Positions 1 through 8,900 of a stretch of 64,000 nt of DNA are shown here, in pieces. The position numbers and the translations under genes were made by a program. A model generated the notes under the pieces. That model was not told the origin of the DNA and did not search any database. It saw only the letters and a program-made list of their open reading frames with translations. Source of the stretch: an uncultured Brachyspira sp. (GTDB lineage: Bacteria > Spirochaetota > Brachyspiria > Brachyspirales > Brachyspiraceae); assembly GCF_944390845.1 (NCBI RefSeq), contig NZ_CALXRM010000004.1:21983-85982 (forward strand). Direction: 5' to 3'. The number at the start of each line of letters is the position of its first letter. Within the stretch, counting starts at the first letter, position 1.

Positions 1-146
1 AATCTTTTGTTAATTTAATAGCTGCTAGAACTAAAGATAAAGATAATGAATTATACAAAAAAGTTGTAGAAACTTATCAATCTGAAATAGTAGAAAAAGT
101 TTATAATGAAAACTTTAAAGGTTCTTACCTTCCTACTTGGAAATAA
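1..146 (+). CDS. MetQ/NlpA-type methionine-binding lipoprotein, C-terminal fragment
   Basis: Only the last 47 codons are in the window (frame starts at base 3). The translated end, with the NLIAARTKD and ETYQSEIVEKVY segments followed by KGSYLPTWK, fits the C-terminus of NlpA/MetQ solute-binding proteins, which deliver methionine to the MetNI ABC transporter outside the inner membrane. Seen: an open frame to the window edge, stop at 144-146, and a terminator 40 bases later. Known: this family ends with a similar xAxRxxDxD...SEEVxxF pattern. The rest of the gene and any metNI partners lie upstream, so the call rests on the tail alone. Confidence 0.6.
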   Translation, partial: SFVNLIAARTKDKDNELYKKVVETYQSEIVEKVYNENFKGSYLPTWK

Positions 147-188
147 TATAGTAAATAATATTTCATAAAAAATATTTAAAAATAATGA

Positions 189-221
189 AGCATAAGAGAT
201 AATTCTCTTATGCTTTTTTAT
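189..221 (+). terminator. Intrinsic terminator after the MetQ-like gene
   Basis: An 11-bp perfect stem AGCATAAGAGA / TCTCTTATGCT with a 4-base loop is followed by a T run at 214-219. It lies between two convergent genes and reads best on the + strand. Confidence 0.85.
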
Positions 222-254
222 TTATAATTAATAATCAATATTATAAATAACTTT

Positions 255-1634
255 TTATTGATTATTCTCTTTTAATCTTTTTATATTCTTTATTTCTCTG
301 CTAACCATTATAATTGTAACTATCAAAGCCGCACCGTCTGCAACAGGTCCAGCATACATTACTCCATCTATACCTAATATACTAGGAAGAATTATAATAA
401 GCGGAAGTAAAAATATTATTTGTCTAGTCATAGCTATAAAAGCACCTTTGAAAGCCTTTCCTAAAGAAGTAAAAAATGTTCCTGTTACTGGCTGTATACC
501 ATTAACTATCATAAGTGCCATATATATTCTCATATACTCCTCAGCAAATCGGAAATATAATTCACTTCCATCTCCGAATATTGCTACAATCTGTCTTGGG
601 AATAATTGGAATAATGAAAATGCAACTGCAGCCATAATTGTAGTAATTATTATTGTAAGTCTATAAGCTCCTATTACTCTATCATAATTCTTTGCCCCAT
701 AATTAAAACCTATTATAGGCTGACTGCCTTGAGATGTACCTATTATAAATGCCATAACAAGCATATTAATTTTTGATATGATACCAGCAACTGCAAGAGG
801 TATATTACCGCCGTAAATAGAATTAGTTCCATAGTGGCTTAATACATTATTCATAGTTATTTGTACTGCCATCATAGCAAATTGATTGAATCCGCCTGAA
901 GCTCCTAACGACAATATTTTAAACACATTCTTTGGTTCAACTGCAAAACTATCTCTCTCAAAAGTTACATTCTTAAATTTGAATAAATATCTTACAACCA
1001 TAATAAATGAAATAAATTGACCTATTATAGTGGCAAGTGCCGCACCTGACATTCCCATATTAAATTTAAATATCAATATAGGATCCAAAATAGTATTAAC
1101 AATAGCACCGCTTAATACTGACATCATAGAATATTTGGGGCTTCCGTCAGCTCTTATTATATGACTCATAACTGTAGAAAATATAAATGGTATAAATCCA
1201 AATGCTGTTATATTGGTGTATTCTACTGCATATCCTAAAACTTTATTAGTAGAACCAAACATTACCATAAAATTTTTATTAAATAGTTTAACTACAACAG
1301 TGAATATAAATCCAAATATAACTGCAAGTACTATAGCATTTCCTATCATCTTAGCAGCTTTTTTATTATTACCCTGCCCCAATAATATACTATATGATGA
1401 AGCTCCTCCAAGTCCAAGAAACAAAGATATAGACATACAAATTATAGAAAGCGGAAAAGCAACATTTGTGGCAGCATTGCCATTAATACCAACTCCCTGA
1501 CCTATGAAAATTTGATCTACTATATTATATAAAGATCCAACAAGAAGCGATATTATACTTGGTGTGGCATATCTAAAAAGTAATTTATATATTTTTTCAT
1601 AATATAATGGATTAGAAGTAACTGTATTATTCAT
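255..1634 (-). CDS. MATE family multidrug/solute exporter
   Basis: A 459-residue polytopic protein, normal length for the MATE family. These 12-helix antiporters expel drugs or metabolites across the inner membrane using a Na+ or H+ gradient. Seen: the two-fold repeated architecture, with the N-terminal segment ATPSIISLLVGSLYNIVDQIFIGQ and its matching second-half segment around GTSQGSQPIIGFNYGAKNY, which is the hallmark of the MepA/DinF-like branch. The start ATG at 1634 has a GAGAG element just upstream. It stands alone: the gene beyond its start is 400 bases away and the gene at its end is convergent. Substrate cannot be told from sequence. Confidence 0.92.
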   Translation of the reverse strand: MNNTVTSNPLYYEKIYKLLFRYATPSIISLLVGSLYNIVDQIFIGQGVGINGNAATNVAFPLSIICMSISLFLGLGGASSYSILLGQGNNKKAAKMIGNAIVLAVIFGFIFTVVVKLFNKNFMVMFGSTNKVLGYAVEYTNITAFGFIPFIFSTVMSHIIRADGSPKYSMMSVLSGAIVNTILDPILIFKFNMGMSGAALATIIGQFISFIMVVRYLFKFKNVTFERDSFAVEPKNVFKILSLGASGGFNQFAMMAVQITMNNVLSHYGTNSIYGGNIPLAVAGIISKINMLVMAFIIGTSQGSQPIIGFNYGAKNYDRVIGAYRLTIIITTIMAAVAFSLFQLFPRQIVAIFGDGSELYFRFAEEYMRIYMALMIVNGIQPVTGTFFTSLGKAFKGAFIAMTRQIIFLLPLIIILPSILGIDGVMYAGPVADGAALIVTIIMVSREIKNIKRLKENNQ

Positions 1635-1715
1635 AAAAATCTCTCAAATATAAAAAACATTCTAATAAGTATATTTTATTTTCATCTTTTTTCAAGAATG
1701 TAATTTTGAATCTTA

Positions 1716-1907
1716 CCGCACGCAGAATAGGATTTATAAGAAAAGTGCATTAAAAACATAAATGTATTAGTAAATAAATTTCATATACCGTGCGTTGAAC
1801 AAGTTCTAAAGTTAATAAAAACTTGGGCGGGCTTGCTTTTTCTAAATACACAATAAAGAAATTATAATTATCATTTCTAAATAAAGTAATGAAGTTTAAA
1901 GGGCGGG
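1716..1907 (+). repeat. GGGCGGG/CCGCACG composite element, half copy A
   Basis: A CCGCACG arm (1716-1722) and a CCGTGCG arm (1788-1794) are followed by two GC boxes, GGGCGGG at 1825-1831 and at 1901-1907 (76 bases start to start). Only the right half of the palindromic form is present: no CCCGCCC boxes lie to its left. It fills most of the 400-base gap between the MATE and Rpn genes and is the inverted partner of copy B on the other side of the Rpn gene. The GC boxes stand out sharply against the AT-rich background. Confidence 0.8.
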
Positions 1908-2033
1908 CAAATGTAATTAAAATTAAAAGACTAATTTTTTTATTTATTATATCCTTTATAAAAAACTTGTTCGCTAATAAACTCCTTACATTCTATCAAA
2001 TGTCAGAAACTCATAACCTTTTTATTTATTTGG

Positions 2034-2930
2034 TTATAGCTTTTCTATTTCTTGTATACTTAAGCCTGTTAATTCACTAATAAGGCTTAAGTCCATACCT
2101 CTAGCTCTCATATCTTTTGCCATAGATATTGCTTTATTTTTTTCGCCTTGTTCTATACCTTGTTCTATACCTTTCTCTATGCCTTTTTTTAAACCTTCTT
2201 CAATTCCTAATCTTCTTTCTTCTTCAAGCATTATTTGATTACCATATAAATATGCCTGTCTTTTATCGTATTCATTCATCATCAATCTATTTTTAATAAA
2301 GTTATTATATCTTCTTTGTACTTCTTCCATTATAGGCTTTTCCTTTACTATATCAGACATAATCTCCTCCTTATTATCTTTTTCTTTCATAGTGAAAAAT
2401 TTTAGCCAACAGTTTAAATCTGGTTTTAACAAATCATATTTAAACTTCTTTAATTCTAGTATATGTATTTGTAAATGATCTGTTAATAATCTTTTATTGT
2501 TAGTATCATAAATCATATAGCATGAATGTATAGAGTCATTATCATCTAAATTGAAATTAAGAAGATTTATACTTATAACCGGAGTTAAAGCATCATACTT
2601 TTCTCCATGCTTTAATAATTTACTGTAATTAGATGCCCAATAATATAGTATACGTTCTGGAAATCTTGAATTACCTTGTAATTGTATCTCTATAATAACT
2701 ACACTTCCGTTTTGTGTAATACATTTTACATCTGCTATTGTTTCTTTATCTTCATAATTTTCTTTATAATTGAATGGTGTAAGTATTTCCGCTGATCTAA
2801 AAGTTTTCATATTAGAGTCAAGCATTATAGAATTTATAAAATCAAGCAATATAGGATTGCTATCTGATGATGAGAATAAATATCTCACAAAATAATCATT
2901 CAGTACATTAATATTTTTTCTTTCACTCAT
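2034..2930 (-). CDS. Rpn family recombination-promoting nuclease (PD-(D/E)XK)
   Basis: A 298-residue protein of the Rpn/YhgA-like transposase_31/PDDEXK_2 type. Known: Escherichia coli RpnA is a DNA endonuclease that promotes RecA-independent gene transfer. Seen: the N-terminal start NDYFVRYLFSSSDSNPILLDFIN typical of the family, catalytic-type residues D67 and E81-x-Q83 (IIEIQLQ) on adjacent strands, and a C-terminal GIEKGIEQGIEQGE repeat tail that in this family precedes a short helical end. The coding strand is set between two inverted GC-box repeats (A and B), suggesting that gene plus repeats form a unit. A strong promoter places transcription start about at the ATG, so the message may be leaderless. 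Confidence 0.85.
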   Translation of the reverse strand: MSERKNINVLNDYFVRYLFSSSDSNPILLDFINSIMLDSNMKTFRSAEILTPFNYKENYEDKETIADVKCITQNGSVVIIEIQLQGNSRFPERILYYWASNYSKLLKHGEKYDALTPVISINLLNFNLDDNDSIHSCYMIYDTNNKRLLTDHLQIHILELKKFKYDLLKPDLNCWLKFFTMKEKDNKEEIMSDIVKEKPIMEEVQRRYNNFIKNRLMMNEYDKRQAYLYGNQIMLEEERRLGIEEGLKKGIEKGIEQGIEQGEKNKAISMAKDMRARGMDLSLISELTGLSIQEIEKL

Positions 2931-2936
2931 AATATT

Positions 2937-2965
2937 ATTATAATGAAATAATTTATAAATGTCAA
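2937..2965 (-). promoter_or_regulatory. Promoter of the Rpn gene
   Basis: On the minus strand TTGACA (2965-2960) and TATAAT (2942-2937) are separated by 17 bases. The predicted start of transcription falls at about 2930, which is the first base of the ATG, so no ribosome binding site would be transcribed. Confidence 0.65.
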
Positions 2966-2989
2966 AATATATTTTGCTTTATCCTAATT

Positions 2990-3183
2990 CCCGCCCTTTA
3001 TATTATATTGAGGTATTCTCTTATTTCTATTTTTAATTTCTTTATTGTTTAAAAAGAAATGATAACGCCCACCCAAGATTTTTTTAAATTTATAATGCAT
3101 AGACCGCACGTTAAACAAGTTCTAAAATATAAATAAAATAATAATACAATTTTTACTATAAATAAAAGTGCATTAACCGTGCG
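2990..3183 (-). repeat. GGGCGGG/CCGCACG composite element, half copy B
   Basis: Boxes in order on the + strand: CCCGCCC 2990-2996, CCCACCC 3068-3074 (78 bases apart), CCGCACG 3104-3110, CCGTGCG 3177-3183. This is the opposite orientation to copy A, so the two half copies face each other across the Rpn gene with GC boxes inward. Its inter-box stretch, read in reverse, is nearly the same as in copy E at 59.5 kb (both carry AACAATAAAGAAAT and end AATATAA.ATAAAGGGCGGG). It fills most of the gap before gpmA. Confidence 0.8.
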
Positions 3184-3249
3184 TTAAAATTAATCATTAT
3201 TAAATTTTATATTTATAACAACAAAACAATAAAACAATATATTTTTTGT

Positions 3250-3278
3250 TTAACTTTTTTGCGATTTTAGTATATAAT
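3250..3278 (+). promoter_or_regulatory. Probable gpmA promoter
   Basis: TATAAT at 3273-3278 with TTAACT 17 bases upstream (3250-3255). The -35 match is weak; the -10 is exact. Confidence 0.45.
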
Positions 3279-3310
3279 AGTACTTAATCTTATTAGAAGG
3301 AGTTTTAAAA

Positions 3311-4057
3311 ATGACAAAAGTTGTTTTAATACGTCATGGTGAGAGTGTTTGGAATAAAGAAAACTTATTTACAGGCTGGGCAGATGTTACTTTATCAGAA
3401 AAAGGTATAGAAGAAGCTAAAGCAGGCGGTAATGAATTAAAAAAAGCAGGCTTTACTTTTGATAAAGCATATACTTCTACTCTTACTCGTGCCATCAAAA
3501 CTTTGAATTTAGTATTAGAAGAAATGGGACTTTTATGGATACCTGTAGAAAAATGCTGGCAATTAAATGAAAGACATTATGGTGCTTTACAGGGCTTAAA
3601 CAAATCACAAACAGCTGAAAAATATGGTGAAGATCAAGTTAAAATCTGGAGAAGAAGTTATGATACTCCACCTCCAGCATTAGAAAAATCTGATGAAAGA
3701 TATCCTGGTAATGATCCACGTTATAAAGGCTTATCTGAAAAAGAACTTCCTTTAACTGAATGTTTAAAAGATACAGTTGCAAGAGTAGTTCCTTTCTGGG
3801 AAAATGTTATACTTCCAGATATTAAAGCCGGCAAAAAAATTATCATTGCTGCTCATGGTAACAGCTTAAGAGCATTAGTAAAATACTTAGACAATATCTC
3901 TGATGAAGATATTACAGAACTTAATATACCTACAGGAATGCCTTTAGTTTATGAACTTGATGATAATTTCAAAGCAGTTAATAAACAATATTTAGGCGAC
4001 CCTGAAGCGGTTAAAAAAGCTATGGAAGCTGTGGCAAATCAAGGAAAAAAGAAATAA
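3311..4057 (+). CDS. gpmA: 2,3-bisphosphoglycerate-dependent phosphoglycerate mutase
   Basis: Converts 3-phosphoglycerate to 2-phosphoglycerate in glycolysis; 248 residues, the normal length. Seen: the catalytic RHGESVWN motif at residues 8-15, the [13 protein letters not shown] segment, and the second catalytic His in [12 protein letters not shown] clear AGAAGGAG binding site precedes the ATG. Its 3' end is unusual: the last 21 codons and stop (3992-4057) recur 1.5 kb downstream at 5507-5572 with seven third-position differences, with the tcyP-like gene between. This suggests that an incoming cassette replaced the gene's tail while keeping the protein intact. The original terminator is probably the one at 5611-5641. 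Confidence 0.97.
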   Translation: MTKVVLIRHGESVWNKENLFTGWADVTLSEKGIEEAKAGGNELKKAGFTFDKAYTSTLTRAIKTLNLVLEEMGLLWIPVEKCWQLNERHYGALQGLNKSQTAEKYGEDQVKIWRRSYDTPPPALEKSDERYPGNDPRYKGLSEKELPLTECLKDTVARVVPFWENVILPDIKAGKKIIIAAHGNSLRALVKYLDNISDEDITELNIPTGMPLVYELDDNFKAVNKQYLGDPEAVKKAMEAVANQGKKK

Positions 4058-4100
4058 ATAAAATTAAATTAAAATATTTTTTAATAAAGGAGTTTTTAAC

Positions 4101-5489
4101 TTGAGTTTATATGTTTTAGTTAATATAATAATATTTTTAGTATTAATGGCTGTTCTTTATGTAATGAAAAAGAAACATATTGATTTTACATTTAGAGTAT
4201 TAGGCGCGTTAATTATGGGTTTAGCTTTAGGTTTTTTATTAAGAACCTTATATGCATCAAATATAGAAATAATTAATAAAACTATAATTTGGTATAATAT
4301 CGTAGGCAACGGATATGTTAGGCTTTTGCAAATGTTGGTAATGCCTCTTATATTTGTTTCTATAACTATGGCTTTGATTAATATAAAAGGCGGAAGCAAT
4401 TTGAAAAAAATGACTTTCAGCATTATAGCGGTATTAATGATAACAACCGCAATATCCGCTTTGGTTGGAATTTTGGTTTCAAAAGGTTTTGGATTAGACG
4501 CTTCAAAATTACAATCTTTAATGAGTGACGCTTCTCAAGGTTTTAATTATGAAGACAGGCTTAAAACTTTTTCTGGGAAATCCGCCCCGCAGCAATTACT
4601 AGAGATTATTCCAACAAATCCGTTTTCTGCTTTAGCGGGATTTGGAGTTTTGCCAACTTTATCGGTAGTATTCTTTTCCGCTTTAATCGGAGTTTCGGCT
4701 TTAGGTTTGAAAAATAAAAAACCTGAAATTTTCGATTTCTTTTTCAAAATGATACAAACTTTGCATGATGTTATAATGCAAATAGTATCTTTTGTGGTTG
4801 GATTAAGTCCTTTCGGAGTATTGGCTCTCATGACGAGATTTATGGCTTCAAGTAATTTTGAAAGTTTTGCACAATTAGGACAATTTTTAATCGCTTCTTA
4901 TGTGGCTATAATAGTTATGATTTTGGTTTATGCCGTTATGCTTATTATATTTGGTTATAATCCTATAAAGTTTTATTCAAAAGCGTTTTCAGTTCTTACT
5001 TTCGCTTTTACTTCAAGAACGAGCGCGGGAACTTTGCCTTTAAATACTTCGACTTTAATAAATGGAATGGGAATTTCAGAAGGAATTTCTAATTTATCCG
5101 CTTCGCTTGCCGTTAATATAGGTAAAAACGGATGCACGGGAATATTTCCCGCTATGGTTGTCGCTATGATAGCGCCTACTTTGGGAATAAATATTTTTGA
5201 ACCGTCTTTTTTAATAAGGTTAATGATTATAATATTAATCGGAAGTTTTGGATTGCCAGGAGTTCCAGGAGGGGCTATGACGGCGGCTTTAATTACGCTT
5301 TCCGCTTTGAATTTTCCCGTAGAATTGGTTGCGGTTCTTGTCGCTATAGACCCAATTTTGGATATGGGTTTTACTATGCTTAATGTTAATGACGGCATGA
5401 TAACTGCGGCGGTTACGGGAAAGATTTGTAAAGAAGTAGATATGGATAAATTTAACGCTAAATATACATCCTATTCTGAAAATATATAA
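4101..5489 (+). CDS. tcyP: TcyP-like L-cystine:cation symporter, probably acquired
   Basis: A 462-residue member of the dicarboxylate/amino acid:cation symporter family. It reads closest to the TcyP/YdjN L-cystine uptake branch from memory: N-terminal helix then KKKHIDF, NIVGNGYVRLLQMLVMPLIFVSI, TSRTSAGTLPLN, and the binding-site IDPILDMGFTMLNV near the end. The start is TTG at 4101, decided by AAAGGAG at 4086-4092. Codon use differs from neighbours, with many more GCG, CCG, CGG and TCC triplets. The gene lies between two copies of the gpmA 3' end (4057 and 5506). I infer recent arrival as a cassette from a relative; no integrase accompanies it. Another dicarboxylate or amino acid substrate remains possible. 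Confidence 0.8.
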   Translation: MSLYVLVNIIIFLVLMAVLYVMKKKHIDFTFRVLGALIMGLALGFLLRTLYASNIEIINKTIIWYNIVGNGYVRLLQMLVMPLIFVSITMALINIKGGSNLKKMTFSIIAVLMITTAISALVGILVSKGFGLDASKLQSLMSDASQGFNYEDRLKTFSGKSAPQQLLEIIPTNPFSALAGFGVLPTLSVVFFSALIGVSALGLKNKKPEIFDFFFKMIQTLHDVIMQIVSFVVGLSPFGVLALMTRFMASSNFESFAQLGQFLIASYVAIIVMILVYAVMLIIFGYNPIKFYSKAFSVLTFAFTSRTSAGTLPLNTSTLINGMGISEGISNLSASLAVNIGKNGCTGIFPAMVVAMIAPTLGINIFEPSFLIRLMIIILIGSFGLPGVPGGAMTAALITLSALNFPVELVAVLVAIDPILDMGFTMLNVNDGMITAAVTGKICKEVDMDKFNAKYTSYSENI

Positions 5490-5505
5490 ATTATTGAAAA
5501 CTATT

Positions 5506-5572
5506 TTTAGGCGACCCTGAAGCTGTTAAAAAAGCTATGGAAGCAGTAGCTAATCAAGGTAAGAAAAAATAA
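5506..5572 (+). pseudogene. Left-over 3' end of gpmA (second copy)
   Basis: Encodes [21 protein letters not shown] and stop, the same residues as the end of gpmA. Over the 66 bases from the TTA codon to the stop there are seven differences from gpmA, all at third codon positions. It has no start of its own. The pattern (identical protein, synonymous DNA changes) resembles the partial gene copies left when an element integrates in the 3' end of a coding gene. Confidence 0.85.
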
Positions 5573-5610
5573 TTATAATAAATACTAAGCGTTAATTATT
5601 TTATTTATAA

Positions 5611-5641
5611 AAGGAAGTCCTAAATTAAGACTTCCTTTTTT
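5611..5641 (+). terminator. Intrinsic terminator
   Basis: AAGGAAGTC (5611-5619) pairs with GACTTCCTT (5629-5637), followed by Ts. It lies downstream of the left-over gpmA tail, so it was probably gpmA's own terminator before the tcyP insertion. Confidence 0.85.
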
Positions 5642-5750
5642 CATTTAAATCAATTTATTTTTTACTTTAAAAATAAATATAGAATTTAACCATAAAAAAT
5701 ATTATAAATTTGTAAATAATAAAATAATTATTAAATATTATTCTAATTCA

Positions 5751-5778
5751 TTGACTATTTTTACCATTATGATATAAT
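5751..5778 (+). promoter_or_regulatory. Promoter of the polysaccharide operon
   Basis: TTGACT (5751-5756), 16-base spacer, TATAAT (5773-5778). Predicted start near 5785, about 20 bases before the AAAC microsatellite, so the repeat is transcribed and is not between the promoter boxes. Confidence 0.65.
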
Positions 5779-5801
5779 TGCTTCAAGTTATGGATAATAT
5801 T

Positions 5802-5987
5802 ATGAAACAAACAAACAAACAAACAAACAAACAAACAAACAAACAAACAAACAAACAAACAAACAAACAAACAAACAAACATTTCTCAAGTTTCACTTTA
5901 CTAAACAAATTTATCTTTGTTGCAAAAAATATTTTAATCAATATATATACAACCTATGTATATTATGGAGCAATTTATGAAAAATAA
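5802..5987 (+). CDS. Repeat-containing leader ORF, possibly phase-variable
   Basis: A 61-codon frame: MK followed by QTNK repeats (from the AAAC tract), then about 35 residues ending YGAIYEK. It stops at 5987, overlapping the first 11 bases of the next gene (ATG at 5977). An in-frame ATG at 5790 is an alternative start; neither has a good ribosome binding site. Changing the tract by one 4-base unit shifts the exit frame. In one alternative frame translation stops at TGA 5978-5980, an ATGA overlap with the same start; in the other it stops early at TAA 5902-5904. Two phases would thus couple translation to the next gene and one would not. Whether it is translated is not shown. Confidence 0.4.
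   Translation: MKQTNKQTNKQTNKQTNKQTNKQTNKHFSSFTLLNKFIFVAKNILINIYTTYVYYGAIYEK
5805..5880 (+). repeat. (AAAC)19 microsatellite
   Basis: Nineteen perfect uninterrupted AAAC units immediately after ATGs of the leader ORF and within the transcribed 5' region of the surface-polysaccharide operon. Long perfect tetranucleotide tracts are known hot spots for slipped-strand mispairing and phase variation of surface genes in other bacteria. Confidence 0.97.
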
Positions 5988-8900
5988 ATTAAATAAAATT
6001 TTATTAATTACAAGTACTATACTTGTAATAGTAATATTGATTCTAGCTTTATTTGCCTCAATTAATAGAGAGGGATATTTATCAAACTTTCAATTAAACA
6101 AAGATTTATCTAAAAAAAATGCCTATTATTATGATTTTAGGTTAAAATATTATAGTAAAATATTTAGAAACAGTGATATATATGGTGTAGTCTTTGATAT
6201 TCCTCAATTTGCTTATGTAGGTAAGAACCTTATAGAATTCAAAAATATAACATTTGATAAAAAAGGCAGCAGTCCTTTCTGTAATTTTATCTCAACAAGA
6301 GAACTTCAATATGATGATAAAATACAGGGCATTAATTATAAATTAAAATTAAAAATACCTATTTGGTTAGTATTTATTATTGTTGTAACATATATATTGT
6401 TTAATTATAAACTTATTATTGACATCTTTAAAGAAAAAAAAGAAATTATTATAAAAGTATCAAAAATATCTTCTGTTTCAATATTAGCTATATTAGTATT
6501 ATTATTTATACTTGGAAAATTAAACCATAAAGCCAGTTTAGAAGATTTGGAGCTTGTAGCTGAAAGTGAAGCGGGATATATTTATAGAGCAAGAGTAGTA
6601 AGTAAAGGTTTATTTTCTGAAAATGCTATATATAAATACAACAATATACTAAAATTTGAAAATAAACCTGAGTATATAAAAAATTATGGATATAATATAA
6701 ATTTAAAATTAGTAAATCATAAAAACAAAAATGGATCAATTTATAATAATCCTGATAAAACAGTTACAATTTCAAACAATAACAATTATTATAGTATATT
6801 AGGATATGATATAGAGCCTTCTGTTGGAGAAAAGTATATTTTTACATTAGAGGCAAAAAAAATAGGCGATGTATCAGGAAATATAAAATATCAATTAGAT
6901 GATATAAATCAAAACATTGTTGTATCAAGTACAGATAAAATGACTGATGAATACAAAGAATATACTAGTACTTTATATATTAAAGATGCTAAAAAATCTA
7001 TCAAACCAGTAATAAGACTTCATTATCCTGTTGGAACTATTAATGTAAAATATTTGAATATACAGCAAGTATCAGATAATTTATATCTTAAATCAGGAAA
7101 TACTATAATATTTACTTCTTCTAAAAAAATTAATGATAAAATACTAACTGGTAATATTATTTTTAAATTAAATCCAAACAATATATTTATATTCATATTA
7201 ATTATATCTATAATATATTTATTAAAAAATGTTATAGATTTTTGTATCAATAAAATAATTGATATTATTAATTATTTTGGAATATATCTTAATAAATCAT
7301 TTTATGATAATATAATAATAAATCAAAATACACATAATGAAAAAACTAATTGTATTATATATATATTGTTCTTACTTTTTCCAATTATATCATTAACATA
7401 TATAAGTATAGCTAAATCTATACCATATTATTATTGGATTGATTCTACAGAGTTCTTTGGAAGGGATATTTTATTATCTTATTTAGGAATTCCTCCTGGA
7501 CATTTATTATATCCAAACATGATACCATTAATACTATATAAATACATATTTTTACCTATAGGATATTTTTTCAATATTATATCAAGTGTAGATCTTACAA
7601 ATTTTCAAAATAGTTTAAACCCATATTTATATTTAATTGAAATTATAGAATATGTACGTAATATTAATATTTTAATATTATTAATATTTATGATATTAAT
7701 GTATATAAACTTTATAAAAATTTTTAATATAGAAAAAATAACTAATAACAAATTATTTATATATATATATTATTTATCTTTATTCATAATTTCATGTATG
7801 AGTAGTTTCATAGCATCTCCAATAATATATCAAATGATAATTATTAGATACGATACTATTGGATTATTATTAATATCAATATCATTATATTTTACAATAC
7901 TCTCTTCAGAAACTAATACTTGTTATGATAGAAAACATATACTATATATAATATTATCCTCAATATGTGCAGGTGGAGCTGTATTATCAAAACTTCAATT
8001 TGGAAGTTGGATGATCTGTATATTTATAATATATATTATTTTAAATATTAATAAATTTTATAACAAGGATTTAATAAATATTAATTTTAAGAAAACATCA
8101 TATATTATTTCTCTATTTACTATAATATTTATATTTATAAATATTATAGTGTATAATTTATTTGTAAATAAAAAAATTATAGAAACGATATGGCTTAATA
8201 GAATAAATCCAGAAATTGTATTATATATATTAACATCTATTTCTGTTTTTTTTATTGCATTATCTGTATTGGCAATATTAATAGCATACAATAAAATTAA
8301 AGCTAATGAATATATTAAAATATTTTTTAATAATGCTATATATTATATAGTATTTTCTTTTTCACCAATGATATTATCATTGTTATTACCTAAAGGTATA
8401 GATATGTTATGTAATGCTTGGATATTTACATATGGAGGTGGAAATATCCTAGCGGCTTTAACATATAACATAAGATATATTAAAGAAGCTCAGAAAATAT
8501 TAATGTTATTAGTAATATCAGGTATATTCTCAATTTCTATAATTATATTATCAATCCGTTTTTATAAAAAAATAATAAATAAGATATTGTCAAATATAGT
8601 ATTGATTAGAACGTTGCTGTCTATATTACTTATAATTATTTCTTTTATTTTTATAAAAGCTTTGAGATCTGAGAGTACTATAAAGGATGCTATTATTTCT
8701 TATACTATATTATATGCATCAATACTAATTGTTTTTAGAAATATTATTTTATATCTAAAATATGATAAAATAAAAAACACATTAATTATTATATTTATTA
8801 TAATAAGCAGTATTATTTCATTAAAATATATAATAAATATTCATAATAATAATATAGCATATGCTAGCCATCATAAAAATGATAATGAATCTTACTATAA

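Noticed and set aside
1825..1907. G-quadruplex explanation for the GGGCGGG boxes
   Set aside because: Each box has only two G-runs and the next box is 76-79 bases away, too far for a normal intramolecular quadruplex.
1889..2080. 63-codon + strand frame next to the Rpn gene
   Set aside because: It overlaps the GC-box repeat and the 3' end of Rpn on the other strand, has no ribosome binding site and no recognisable sequence.
4101..5489. Integrative element with integrase in gpmA
   Set aside because: The cassette holds only the transporter gene; no integrase or transposase frame is present on either strand.
5805..5880. Repeat-protein gene
   Set aside because: The QTNK repeats come from a microsatellite; the frame is short and lacks a clear start site, so it is treated as a leader ORF at most.
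7023..7250. Minus-strand frames inside the large membrane protein gene (also 8058-8291)
   Set aside because: AT-rich shadow frames with no start signals and no family likeness; the + strand gene is continuous.
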